Shown piece by piece: positions 1-5,439 of a DNA stretch of 5,439 bases (positions within the stretch are counted from its first letter, which is position 1; each line of letters opens with the position of its first letter). The notes under the pieces are model-generated. The model was not told where the DNA came from, searched no databases, and saw only the letters and a list, made by a program, of their open reading frames with translations. The stretch spans positions 1-5,439 of the forward strand of contig PKZI01000182.1 of assembly GCA_003133005.1 (NCBI GenBank), in the 5' to 3' direction. This stretch comes from Acidimicrobiaceae bacterium. Its GTDB lineage: Bacteria; Actinomycetota; Acidimicrobiia; Acidimicrobiales; RAAP-2. The position numbers and the translations under genes are program-made.

Positions 1-183
1 GATTATGAGATGTCCGGCAAGGATTTGATTGATTCGGTGAAGTTGTCCACGCGGATTTGCACTATCCTCGGCGCGAAGCCGCCGATCAATTATACGTACG
101 AGCTGTTTCTGGATGATCGCGGCCAAAAGATCAGCAAGAGCAAGGGCAATGGGCTGTCGGTGGAGGAGTGGCTGCGCTATGCG
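1..183 (+). pseudogene. lysK: Class I lysyl-tRNA synthetase, internal fragment
   Basis: The frame is open from base 1 and reads [16 protein letters not shown] at the left edge, then [19 protein letters not shown], then WLRYAP. This is the region of class I lysyl-tRNA synthetases that carries the KMSKS-type ATP-binding loop (here KISKS, about bases 130-144). These enzymes attach lysine to tRNA-Lys in the cytoplasm. Only about 61 residues of a protein of roughly 500 are present, and the N-terminal HIGH region lies outside the window. After WLRYAP the expected continuation (a PESL-like helix) is missing. The frame instead reads LRPRTTVLP and stops at 214-216. The piece is therefore truncated at about 180-186 by a switch to unrelated sequence. 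The wording resembles alphaproteobacterial enzymes, which would not match the actinomycete-like genes that follow, but this is from memory. The family assignment is very secure. Whether it is a true gene remnant or a chimeric contig end is open. Confidence 0.85.
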
Positions 184-190
184 CCGCTTC
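178..190. other. Junction between lysK fragment and SCO6880-like gene
   Basis: Recognisable lysyl-tRNA synthetase coding stops after the codons for RYAP, at about base 183-185. SCO6880-like coding, in the next frame, is recognisable from about base 198 ([12 protein letters not shown]). The two families are unrelated and both are cut mid-protein at the same point. No inverted repeat, insertion-sequence end or integrase lies at the switch. The GC-rich string around it (gcgctatgcgccgc) could have served as a short overlap in assembly or as recombination microhomology. An assembly artefact at a contig end is the simplest reading. The exact breakpoint cannot be placed without the parent sequences. 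Confidence 0.7.
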
Positions 191-1082
191 GCCCGCGTAC
201 GACGGTCTTACCGTGAGTGAATTGGCGGTTGTGTCGCTGCGCTACGTAACGCACCGACGTTGGTTTCTCATCACGACCCAGACGAATGGCGCGGCGCTGA
301 ATGTGACGGCACACGGCAACGTCGCGGTGCAGGGCTTTGAGTTGCTACACCATGGTCGACTGGACCTCTCGGGCGCCGACGTTGAGCTCTCGGCACGATT
401 TGTCGACCAAATAAAAGGCATGGCCACAACCAATGAGACAAGCCACGTCTCTGTTCACGTGCGATCGCTTCCTCAGGTGGCAGGCACCCTGATGACCTTG
501 CGCATGAACAGTCAAACTCCCGAAGGCTGGAGAGAGAACGGTGGACTTCTTCGAGAACTGGTGGGGCTTGCGGTAGGCGCTGACAATGTGGGTGTGCTGG
601 AGCGCTGGAACTACCTACGAAGTGAAACAGAGGTAGTGCGTGTCTTTCGCGTCAGCGACTTTAGCGGTGCGTCAGTCCAGAGGGCGCTGCTCGAAAAATT
701 ACAACAGAGTGCGCACCATCCTGAAATCGCTTTCCATTTGGACGTGCTACCAAGTTCGAAGGCGCACCGAGTTGCCTCGCGGGCTGTTCACCAATTGAGC
801 AGTGACGCTGCCGCGTCCAGTGCAGTGGGTTTTCGGCGCAGCGCGCGCTCGAAGCGAACTCTTCGCCGCCTCAACGAGCGTGAGGAGTTGGTCGCGAACG
901 GCGACGCGCTGCTTCGAATTGGCGTCTTTGTTATCGTGCGCGCAGCGTCGCGAGCATTGCTTCGCGCGGCTTCAGCGGACGTGATTCGAAGTGCCGAAGA
1001 CTCTGGTCTTCGCCTACATCGGGGTGTGGGTCGACAAGTTCTTTGGTATTGCTTTCAGTTGCCGGGAGGTCCGGGCTGGTGA
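183..1082 (+). CDS. SCO6880-like conjugation/type IV secretion protein, 5' truncated
   Basis: Roughly 300 residues of a protein that resembles the SCO6880 family, a component encoded just upstream of the VirB4-like ATPase in actinobacterial conjugative elements. It probably forms the membrane-associated N-terminal half of the VirB4 system. Visible blocks are [20 protein letters not shown] near the start (typically just after the membrane helices), [20 protein letters not shown] with HVRSLPQ in the middle, and a C-terminal block with [25 protein letters not shown] and [10 protein letters not shown]. This last block matches the family pattern of an R-rich linker, a hydrophobic strand and a final 'LP' strand. 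Usual length is about 480 residues. The N-terminal membrane segments are absent because the frame is cut at the junction near 183. In-frame GTG codons occur at 168 and 213 (the latter overlaps the stop of the lysK frame), but neither has a well-spaced ribosome-binding site, so no true start is claimed. The stop overlaps the next start as GTGA. Assignment is by remembered family pattern. Confidence 0.65.
   Translation, partial: AASPAYDGLTVSELAVVSLRYVTHRRWFLITTQTNGAALNVTAHGNVAVQGFELLHHGRLDLSGADVELSARFVDQIKGMATTNETSHVSVHVRSLPQVAGTLMTLRMNSQTPEGWRENGGLLRELVGLAVGADNVGVLERWNYLRSETEVVRVFRVSDFSGASVQRALLEKLQQSAHHPEIAFHLDVLPSSKAHRVASRAVHQLSSDAAASSAVGFRRSARSKRTLRRLNEREELVANGDALLRIGVFVIVRAASRALLRAASADVIRSAEDSGLRLHRGVGRQVLWYCFQLPGGPGW
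1064..1069 (+). promoter_or_regulatory. Ribosome-binding site for VirB4-like gene
   Basis: GGGAGG lies 9 bases before the GTG at 1079, inside the end of the upstream gene. It decides the start of the ATPase gene in favour of GTG 1079 over the in-frame TTG at 1043, which has no comparable site. The GTG shares bases with the upstream TGA (1080-1082), so translation is probably coupled. Confidence 0.7.
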
Positions 1083-2254
1083 GAAGAGCCTGGACTCATT
1101 GGGCAACGTCGCGTGATATTTCATCGCTGCGCCTTCCCGCGCACGACGCGGGAAGCGGCTTGGTGGGTAGGCCTTTGGGTCAGTCGTTGAGGGGTCACCA
1201 CTTCGTTTTCGATCCCTTTGACGCGTACGAGGCGGGCCTGGTGTCGAATCCCAACATGATTGTGGCCGGTTCCATTGGCGCGGGGAAAAGCACGCTCGTG
1301 AAAATGTTGGTAGATCGAGCCCTCGTGCGAGGACGACGCGTCGTGGTGGTTGATCCAAAGGGTGAATACGGCGCGCTCGCGCAAAGCTTTGGGGTGCGCT
1401 CGTTATCGCTGGGGAGAGATGGCTGGTGTAACCCCTTTCCCGCCAACGATCGTGAAAGTCGTGACTTCCTTCGCGCCTTGGTCGCCACGGCGCAGGGTTC
1501 GCCGCTGAGCGCTGAGCAGCACTACGAGATCGACGAAGCGTTCGAGCGGTTGACATCACCGCGACCGCAGCGACTCCTTCGCGCGATGTTCAACGATCTG
1601 GAAGCAACGATTGCCTTCGACGCACCTTCAACGCAGCGCGGTCTCGCCCTCATCCTTTATCGATTCGTGCACGGTGACTTGGCGGGTCTGTTTGACGGCG
1701 AAGGTGATCCACTCGTTTTCGAGGGACGACTCGTCGTACTGGACCTGTCGGCGCAATGGTCGTCAGAGTCGATGCCGGTCGCGGCACTGAGCGCAGTGGG
1801 CGCCGCACAGCAAGTGGTCGCTCGAGACGGAAGCCTCGGTTACTTGGTGCTCGATGAGGCGTGGGCGTTGTTGTCGGATTCGAATGCCCTTCGTTGGCTG
1901 CAGGGGTCGTGGAAACTCGCACGCTCCAGGGGACTCAGCCACGTCCTCGTTCTGCATCGATGGAGCGACGTCGCCGCGGCCGGCAATGAAGGCAGCGCGC
2001 AACGCGAACGTGCGCAGGGTCTCTTGCGCGAGTGCGAGACCTCCTGGCTCTTTCGACAGCCGGCCGACGAAGCGAGAGAAATGGCCGTTGCTTTGGGACT
2101 ACACGTTCGCGAGGAACAATATCTCGTGGCACTGCCCAAAGGTGCGGCACTAGTGCGATATGGGGCGCACCGCTCGATCGTTCGCTTCGTGCCCGATCAA
2201 CGTGACGTGACGTTCATTGATACCGACGCGGCGATGAGAGAAGCGCAAGCATGA
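1079..2254 (+). CDS. VirB4-like conjugation/type IV secretion ATPase
   Basis: A 391-residue P-loop ATPase of the VirB4/TraC-type superfamily that would power assembly or substrate transfer in a type IV secretion machine at the cytoplasmic face of the membrane. The family-typical lead-in HFVFDPFDAYEAGLVSNPNM (residues 41-60) runs into Walker A GSIGAGKST (64-72), followed by VVVVDPKGEYGAL (88-100), the nucleotide-pocket segment usual in this group. Walker B is YLVLDEAW (255-262), with D259 and E260 as the metal-binding and catalytic acids. RGLSHVLVLHRWSD (284-297) fits the later sensor strand. No transmembrane helix or signal peptide is seen. The protein is shorter than classical VirB4 (about 800 residues) because, as in actinomycetes, the N-terminal half is supplied by the separate upstream SCO6880-like gene. 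Start GTG 1079 was chosen for its GGGAGG site and GTGA overlap. The stop overlaps the next ATG as ATGA. All key ATPase residues are intact, so the enzyme is probably functional. Confidence 0.88.
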   Translation: MRRAWTHWATSRDISSLRLPAHDAGSGLVGRPLGQSLRGHHFVFDPFDAYEAGLVSNPNMIVAGSIGAGKSTLVKMLVDRALVRGRRVVVVDPKGEYGALAQSFGVRSLSLGRDGWCNPFPANDRESRDFLRALVATAQGSPLSAEQHYEIDEAFERLTSPRPQRLLRAMFNDLEATIAFDAPSTQRGLALILYRFVHGDLAGLFDGEGDPLVFEGRLVVLDLSAQWSSESMPVAALSAVGAAQQVVARDGSLGYLVLDEAWALLSDSNALRWLQGSWKLARSRGLSHVLVLHRWSDVAAAGNEGSAQRERAQGLLRECETSWLFRQPADEAREMAVALGLHVREEQYLVALPKGAALVRYGAHRSIVRFVPDQRDVTFIDTDAAMREAQA

Positions 2255-3396
2255 ACGACCGTCCCCCGCTGGGGCGACGCGATTGGCATTCGCTCGGCGT
2301 TGGTCCCACCGTTCGGTTGGCGAAGAAAAGCTCCCTCTTGATTGTGGGACCAACGCAGTCAGGCAAGACGTCGTCGCTGGTGGTGCCCGCGATCTTGAGT
2401 TGGAACGGAGCAGTCGTGGTGACGAGCGTCAAGAATGACGTGATCGCTGCGACACAACCGTGGCGCTCGTCACTCGGCGTCGTTGAACTCTTGCAACCGG
2501 GACGAGAGGGGGGACTGACCTGGGATCCGCTCGAGGGCGTAACGACGCTGCGCCACGCCCTTCGGGTGGCGCGCGACATGACGACGGGATCGACCAGGGG
2601 CGACACGGACTTTTGGAATTCGCTGGCAACCAAGCTCGTGGCTTCGCTGATGATGTTGGCGACGGAGAATTCGACGGACATCTTCGAAGTGGCGCTCGCG
2701 GTGGAGCAACGTTCGTTTGATAAATGGCTCGCGAACGCGCCCACGAGCGAGGCGAGCAACATCGTGCGATCGTTTCTCGACCATGACTCGCGAACCTTAG
2801 ACGGAGTGCTCACGACGGCCGAGACCATGATGTTGCCGTGGCGCTTTCGCCAGCCCCTCGCGTCAGTTCGAAACGTCCTTCGCGGTGCGAACACTCTCTA
2901 CCTCTGCAGTCCCCGTGGTGAGCATGCGCATTACGAGTCACTCTTTCGCGGGGCGCTTCGCACGATCCTCGAGGAGCAACAGCGGCTCTTTGACGAAGGT
3001 GCTCAGGCCACGCTGCTAATGGTGCTTGACGAAGCGGCGACGGTCGGATCGCTGGACGAGTTGGATCAAATGGCGGCCACGGTATCAGGACTCGACGTGA
3101 CGCTCGTGACGGTTGTGCAGGATTTCTCCCAATTAAACGCACGTTGGGGAGCGCGCGCCGCCACGATTGTAAATAATCACTCGACTCGCCTGGTGATCGC
3201 TGGTCTGGCCGACGCCACCGTCGCGAAGTACTTGCCTGAACTGGTCGAGGCGCCAAGGGAAGGCAACGTGCTTTCCATTCGACGTCGAGTACGCGGGACC
3301 GCACAGGTAATCACGGGGAGCATGCCCGTATTCGTCATTCGGTTGCGGCCTTGGTGGCGTCGTCGGTTGTTGCGCCGTCGAGGAACCCGTGACTAA
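2251..3396 (+). CDS. VirD4/TraG-family coupling ATPase (soluble form)
   Basis: A 381-residue P-loop ATPase of the VirD4/TraG/TraD family, which delivers DNA or protein substrates to the type IV secretion channel. Walker A is GPTQSGKT (33-40), followed by the family's LVVPAIL (43-49) and VVVTSVKNDV (55-64). WDPLEG (91-96) matches the usual 'NPL' segment after the first strands. Walker B is LLMVLDEA (255-262), followed by the TraM-recognition region, including TLVTVVQDFSQL (284-295) and IVNNHSTRLVIAGLAD (306-321), typical of TraG. Classical members carry two N-terminal transmembrane helices and are 500-700 residues long. Here Walker A begins only 33 residues in and no membrane segment is visible. 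The C-terminus is strongly basic (RPWWRRRLLRRRGTR, 366-380). The start ATG overlaps the upstream TGA, with only a weak purine-rich stretch (GAGAGAAG, about 2236-2243) before it, so coupling is likely. No relaxase is in view. Confidence in the family is high; the substrate is unknown. Confidence 0.88.
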   Translation: MNDRPPLGRRDWHSLGVGPTVRLAKKSSLLIVGPTQSGKTSSLVVPAILSWNGAVVVTSVKNDVIAATQPWRSSLGVVELLQPGREGGLTWDPLEGVTTLRHALRVARDMTTGSTRGDTDFWNSLATKLVASLMMLATENSTDIFEVALAVEQRSFDKWLANAPTSEASNIVRSFLDHDSRTLDGVLTTAETMMLPWRFRQPLASVRNVLRGANTLYLCSPRGEHAHYESLFRGALRTILEEQQRLFDEGAQATLLMVLDEAATVGSLDELDQMAATVSGLDVTLVTVVQDFSQLNARWGARAATIVNNHSTRLVIAGLADATVAKYLPELVEAPREGNVLSIRRRVRGTAQVITGSMPVFVIRLRPWWRRRLLRRRGTRD

Positions 3397-4192
3397 GTAC
3401 GATTTATCGATGGTGACCTCGACATTGCCACTGGTCGATGAGATCCTCGCGATTGATATTGGAGCGACGAATATCAAATTCTGTCGCGTCGATGCGCAAG
3501 GAGAGATGCTGGAGTCCGTTCGCCGTCGACCAACGCCGTATCCGTGTCCTCCCGAGAGGCTCGTTGAAGTGTTGAGCGAACGGATACTTCAAGGTGAAGC
3601 AACGAAGATCGGGGTCGGATTTCCAGGAGAGTTCGAGAGTGGTCACGTCGTGCGACCAGGAAACCTTTCACGTCCCGGTGGATTCGCGACCGAGGTTGAT
3701 CCAGATCTCGAGGCGCAGTGGCGCGGCTTTGCGCTCGAAGACGTCTTGCGAGAGAGAACCAATCGTGACGTGCGCGTCGTCAACGACGCGACGCTCGCCG
3801 CGCTCGGCTGCATTGAGGGTGAAGGCGTCGAGGTCGTCTTGACGCTCGGAACCGGGCTCGGACTCGCGTTGAGTGTCGACGGAGAGATGAGAAAAGTCCG
3901 TGACGTCGGTGCGGAGATTTTCCGTGATCATCTTTCATACGACCAAGTTCTGGGAGAGCGCGCCCGAGCGACTGACGAGCAAGAATGGTTCCACTCAGTC
4001 GATGAAGTGATTCAGAAATTCGCCCAGGAGTTTGGTGCACGGACAATTCATCTGGCGGGAGGTAATGCGCGTCGAGTGGACCCTTTGAAGTTCTCCTCGT
4101 CCTCGTACCGAATAGTCATAAACGGCAATCAGGCGCCGCTACGGGGCGCCGCCAGCCTCTTTTCGTCAGCCGCCAAGTCCACGGCGCACTGA
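3389..4192 (+). CDS. ROK-family, polyphosphate-glucokinase-like sugar kinase
   Basis: A 267-residue protein with the actin-like ATPase fold of ROK sugar kinases, closest by pattern to polyphosphate glucokinases, which phosphorylate glucose with polyphosphate or ATP in the cytoplasm. Visible motifs are phosphate-1 AIDIGATNIKFC (21-32), GVGFPGEFESG (75-85), the catalytic-Asp motif VVNDATLAAL (130-139, D133), phosphate-2 LTLGTGLGLAL (151-161) and the adenosine-type motif IHLAGGNARR (220-229). The zinc-binding cysteine cluster of many ROK proteins is absent, as in polyphosphate glucokinases. The sugar-binding ExGH motif expected after the DGE turn reads DVGA (172-175), so its conserved Glu and His are both changed. 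Substrate and activity are therefore uncertain. GTG 3389 was taken as the start because it overlaps the coupling-ATPase stop (GTGACTAA) and has GAGGA at 3380-3384, though the 4-base spacing is short. ATG 3410 and GTG 3413 are alternatives that still keep all motifs. It is co-oriented with the secretion genes and its end overlaps the convergent amidohydrolase. Confidence 0.75.
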   Translation: MTKYDLSMVTSTLPLVDEILAIDIGATNIKFCRVDAQGEMLESVRRRPTPYPCPPERLVEVLSERILQGEATKIGVGFPGEFESGHVVRPGNLSRPGGFATEVDPDLEAQWRGFALEDVLRERTNRDVRVVNDATLAALGCIEGEGVEVVLTLGTGLGLALSVDGEMRKVRDVGAEIFRDHLSYDQVLGERARATDEQEWFHSVDEVIQKFAQEFGARTIHLAGGNARRVDPLKFSSSSYRIVINGNQAPLRGAASLFSSAAKSTAH

Positions 4193-5349
4193 ACGAGCAC
4201 TTGCGCGACGCTCGCACACGACAAGTCGTCGACACTGAAGTCTGGACTGTGGTGCATGCCGCTCGAACCGTCGCTCTTTGCACCTCCCACAAACATGTAG
4301 CACCCGGGGATTCTATTTAAGAACTCCGCCACATCGTCGCTCGGCGACGTGGGCGGGAAACTCAACACGTTCGCGCTACCGACCACCTTTGACGCACTCT
4401 CTACGACGCGTCCAGTGACATCGTGATCGTTCGTGACTGCGGGAGTCCCTTCTCCTAATTCGAGCGAACAGTTCACCACGAACTTCTCACTCACCTCACG
4501 TAGGAGTGTGTCGAGCCTCGCTAACGCCTCAACTTGCTGATCGGGCGTGAACGTTCGAAGGGTTCCTTTTAGAAGCGCGCTGCGCGGTACGACGTTGTTG
4601 GCGGTGCCCGCGTGGATGACACCCGCCGAACAGGCGCAGTTCGTCCCTTCGAAACTGAGGCCCTGCACCACGTCGCCGAGTCGCGGCGCCAATTCACTTA
4701 TGGCGAGCACTACGTTGCCTTCGACGCTCGCCATCGCGCCGTGGCCACCCTTTCCCGCGACGTGTACCGTCAGTGCGCGGGCTTCGCTCATGAGAGTTCC
4801 TGGTCGAGTCCCGACCAGACCGAGCGGTGCGAGCGATGTCACGTGCGCACCCAGGAGAAAGTCGACAGGGTGATCGTTTAGAACGCCGCCGTCAATCATT
4901 GCTCGTGCTCCGCCGAGTCCTTCTTCAGCCGGTTGGAAGAGGAGTGTGAATTCACCGTGTAATTGATCACGACGTCGACTCAAGATATCGGCCAACCCGA
5001 GGAGGGCGGCGGTGTGGACGTCGTGACCACAGGCGTGCATCAGCCCTTCGTTGACGGAGGCGAACGGCGATTGGTTCTCCTCGAGCACGGGGAGCCCGTC
5101 AATGTCGGCACGAATCATGACGCGATTACCGGGCCGACCTCCTTTCAAGACGGCGACTGCACCGGTCGCCGTCGGGCATTCGGCGAGGTCCCAGCCGAGA
5201 GTGACGAGGCGATCTCGGATGACCTTGGTCGTGCGGTACTCGTCAAAGGCGAGTTCCGGGTGCGCGTGCAGATCGTGGCGAAGGTCAATCATCTCGTCGG
5301 TGGCACTGAGAAGAAGTTCGGGCAGTTCGTCGCTGAATTCTTTCGCCAT
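4129..5349 (-). CDS. M20D-family metal-dependent amidohydrolase
   Basis: A complete 406-residue enzyme of the M20 peptidase family, subfamily D (hippurate hydrolase, N-acyl-amino-acid amidohydrolase, IAA-amino-acid hydrolase group). Such enzymes hydrolyse the amide bond of N-acylated amino acids in the cytoplasm using a dinuclear metal centre. Motifs in order are LRHDLHAHPEL (23-33), VMIRADIDGLP (77-87), HACGHDVHTA (105-114; C107 and H109 as metal ligands), LLFQPAEEGLGGA (136-148; E142 base, E143 ligand), GAHV (167-170; H169), GKGGHGA (199-205, dimerisation/lid domain), GTANNVVP (248-255) and MHHSPDFSVD (365-374; H367 ligand). The common SEDF-type segment reads SDDV (337-340). ATG 5349 was chosen because the family N-terminus is complete from it and a TACCAT box lies 6 bases upstream. 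An upstream in-frame TTG at 5382 would add 11 unsupported residues and include that box. No signal peptide is seen. Its exact acyl-amino-acid substrate cannot be told. It converges on the kinase gene with a 64-base overlap and diverges from the tRNA. Confidence 0.92.
   Translation of the reverse strand: MAKEFSDELPELLLSATDEMIDLRHDLHAHPELAFDEYRTTKVIRDRLVTLGWDLAECPTATGAVAVLKGGRPGNRVMIRADIDGLPVLEENQSPFASVNEGLMHACGHDVHTAALLGLADILSRRRDQLHGEFTLLFQPAEEGLGGARAMIDGGVLNDHPVDFLLGAHVTSLAPLGLVGTRPGTLMSEARALTVHVAGKGGHGAMASVEGNVVLAISELAPRLGDVVQGLSFEGTNCACSAGVIHAGTANNVVPRSALLKGTLRTFTPDQQVEALARLDTLLREVSEKFVVNCSLELGEGTPAVTNDHDVTGRVVESASKVVGSANVLSFPPTSPSDDVAEFLNRIPGCYMFVGGAKSDGSSGMHHSPDFSVDDLSCASVAQVLVQCAVDLAADEKRLAAPRSGA
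4132..4150. terminator. Possible hairpin terminator in the convergent overlap
   Basis: The palindrome GGCGCC occurs at 4132-4137 and again at 4145-4150, giving a 6-base perfect stem with a 7-base loop. On the plus strand a TTTT run follows at 4160-4163, about 9 bases beyond the stem, which is too far for a classical intrinsic terminator. On the minus strand the stem is followed closely by the amidohydrolase stop and a weak T-rich stretch. Because it lies within the last codons of both converging genes, it may help end transcription from both sides. It could also be chance in GC-rich coding sequence. Confidence 0.3.
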
Positions 5350-5355
5350 ACGAGC

Positions 5356-5361
5356 ATGGTA
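5356..5361 (-). promoter_or_regulatory. Putative -10 box of a leaderless amidohydrolase promoter
   Basis: On the minus strand TACCAT (a TANNNT match) ends 6 bases before the ATG at 5349, which would place the transcript start at or next to the start codon. No Shine-Dalgarno sequence precedes this ATG, so a leaderless mRNA, common in actinomycetes, is a consistent explanation. A -35 element is not convincing: CTTTGT is 17 bases upstream. Confidence 0.4.
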
Positions 5362-5394
5362 CTGACGCACGTGGTGGCACAAAGAGACGTCGGC

Positions 5395-5400
5395 TAGGAT
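5395..5400 (+). promoter_or_regulatory. Putative -10 box of the tRNA promoter
   Basis: TAGGAT (TANNNT) ends 17 bases before the tRNA 5' end at 5418. That fits a start site around 5407 with a short 5' leader to be removed by RNase P. No good -35 element is visible 17 bases upstream (TGGTGG at 5372-5377). It is placed back to back with the amidohydrolase promoter. Confidence 0.35.
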
Positions 5401-5417
5401 TGTTCTCCATCATCAAT

Positions 5418-5439
5418 GCGGCTGTAGCTCAGCGGATTA
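5418..5439 (+). tRNA. tRNA gene, 5' end only (cut by window edge)
   Basis: The last 22 bases have the canonical start of a tRNA: a 7-base acceptor strand GCGGCTG, the linker TA (positions 8-9), the D-stem GCTC, and a D-loop beginning AGCGG with A14 and the invariant GG pair. The anticodon, variable loop and 3' half are outside the window, so the amino acid cannot be assigned. The pattern GTAGCTCAGCGGATTA is too specific for chance. It reads away from the amidohydrolase. Confidence 0.85.

Noticed and set aside
168..182. GTG at 168 as start of the SCO6880-like gene
   Set aside because: It lies inside the lysyl-tRNA synthetase coding segment, the GGAGG directly before it has no usable spacing, and the protein is clearly missing its N-terminal membrane part.
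1043..1078. TTG start at 1043 for the VirB4-like gene
   Set aside because: It overlaps the upstream gene by 40 bases and lacks a ribosome-binding site. GTG 1079 has GGGAGG at 9 bases spacing and a GTGA overlap.
1014..1559. 181-codon minus-strand open frame
   Set aside because: It is antisense to the Walker A region of the VirB4-like gene, with Arg/Pro/Ser-rich composition typical of shadow frames in GC-rich DNA.
2214..2894. 226-codon minus-strand open frame
   Set aside because: It is antisense to the VirD4-like gene, whose motifs are clear, and its translation is low-complexity Arg/Ser-rich with no recognisable domain.
5350..5382. TTG start at 5382 for the amidohydrolase
   Set aside because: It adds 11 residues with no family similarity, has no ribosome-binding site, and would run through the likely -10 box.
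4963..5397. 144-codon plus-strand open frame opposite the amidohydrolase
   Set aside because: The amidohydrolase on the other strand has all metal-binding motifs. This frame shows no domain or ribosome-binding site.
1..5439. CRISPR array, insertion sequence, retroelement or riboswitch
   Set aside because: No regularly spaced direct repeats, terminal inverted repeats, transposase or reverse-transcriptase motifs, or long structured leaders were seen. Coding sequence fills nearly the whole window.

Overview
This looks like the end of a metagenomic or draft contig from a moderately GC-rich (about 55-60% by eye) actinomycete-like bacterium. The support is the gene trio SCO6880-like / VirB4-like / VirD4-like, an arrangement characteristic of actinobacterial conjugation-type secretion loci. 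GTG starts, overlapping start/stop codons, a TANNNT promoter placed for leaderless transcription and a polyphosphate-glucokinase-like ROK kinase agree with this. Acidimicrobiia or a related lineage is possible, but the sequence alone does not fix the taxon.

Layout. Bases 1 to about 183 carry an internal piece of a class I lysyl-tRNA synthetase, including the KISKS signature. The family similarity stops abruptly just after the motif WLRYAP. From about 183 a different reading frame begins in the middle of an SCO6880-like protein that lacks its N-terminal membrane part. This abrupt change is either an assembly chimera or a real recombination junction. Four plus-strand genes then run head to tail with overlapping ends: SCO6880-like (to 1082), VirB4-like ATPase (1079-2254), VirD4/TraG-like ATPase (2251-3396) and ROK-family kinase (3389-4192). 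The overlaps (GTGA, ATGA, GTGACTAA) indicate one translationally coupled transcription unit that starts outside the window.

On the minus strand a complete M20-family amidohydrolase (5349-4129) runs convergently, and its last 64 bases overlap the end of the kinase gene. A palindrome-based hairpin sits inside that overlap. Between the amidohydrolase start and the right edge are two divergent promoter-like elements and the first 22 bases of a tRNA gene on the plus strand.

How the genes work together. The two ATPases and the SCO6880-like protein would be motor and coupling parts of a type IV secretion or conjugation-like machine. No relaxase, membrane-channel gene or integrase is visible. The coupling ATPase has no transmembrane segment. 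Co-transcription of a sugar-kinase-like protein, whose sugar-binding ExGH motif is altered, with this motor module is the most unusual aspect of the window. The amidohydrolase and tRNA look like ordinary chromosomal neighbours. There is no gene-free stretch above 300 bases, and no CRISPR array, insertion sequence or riboswitch was seen.
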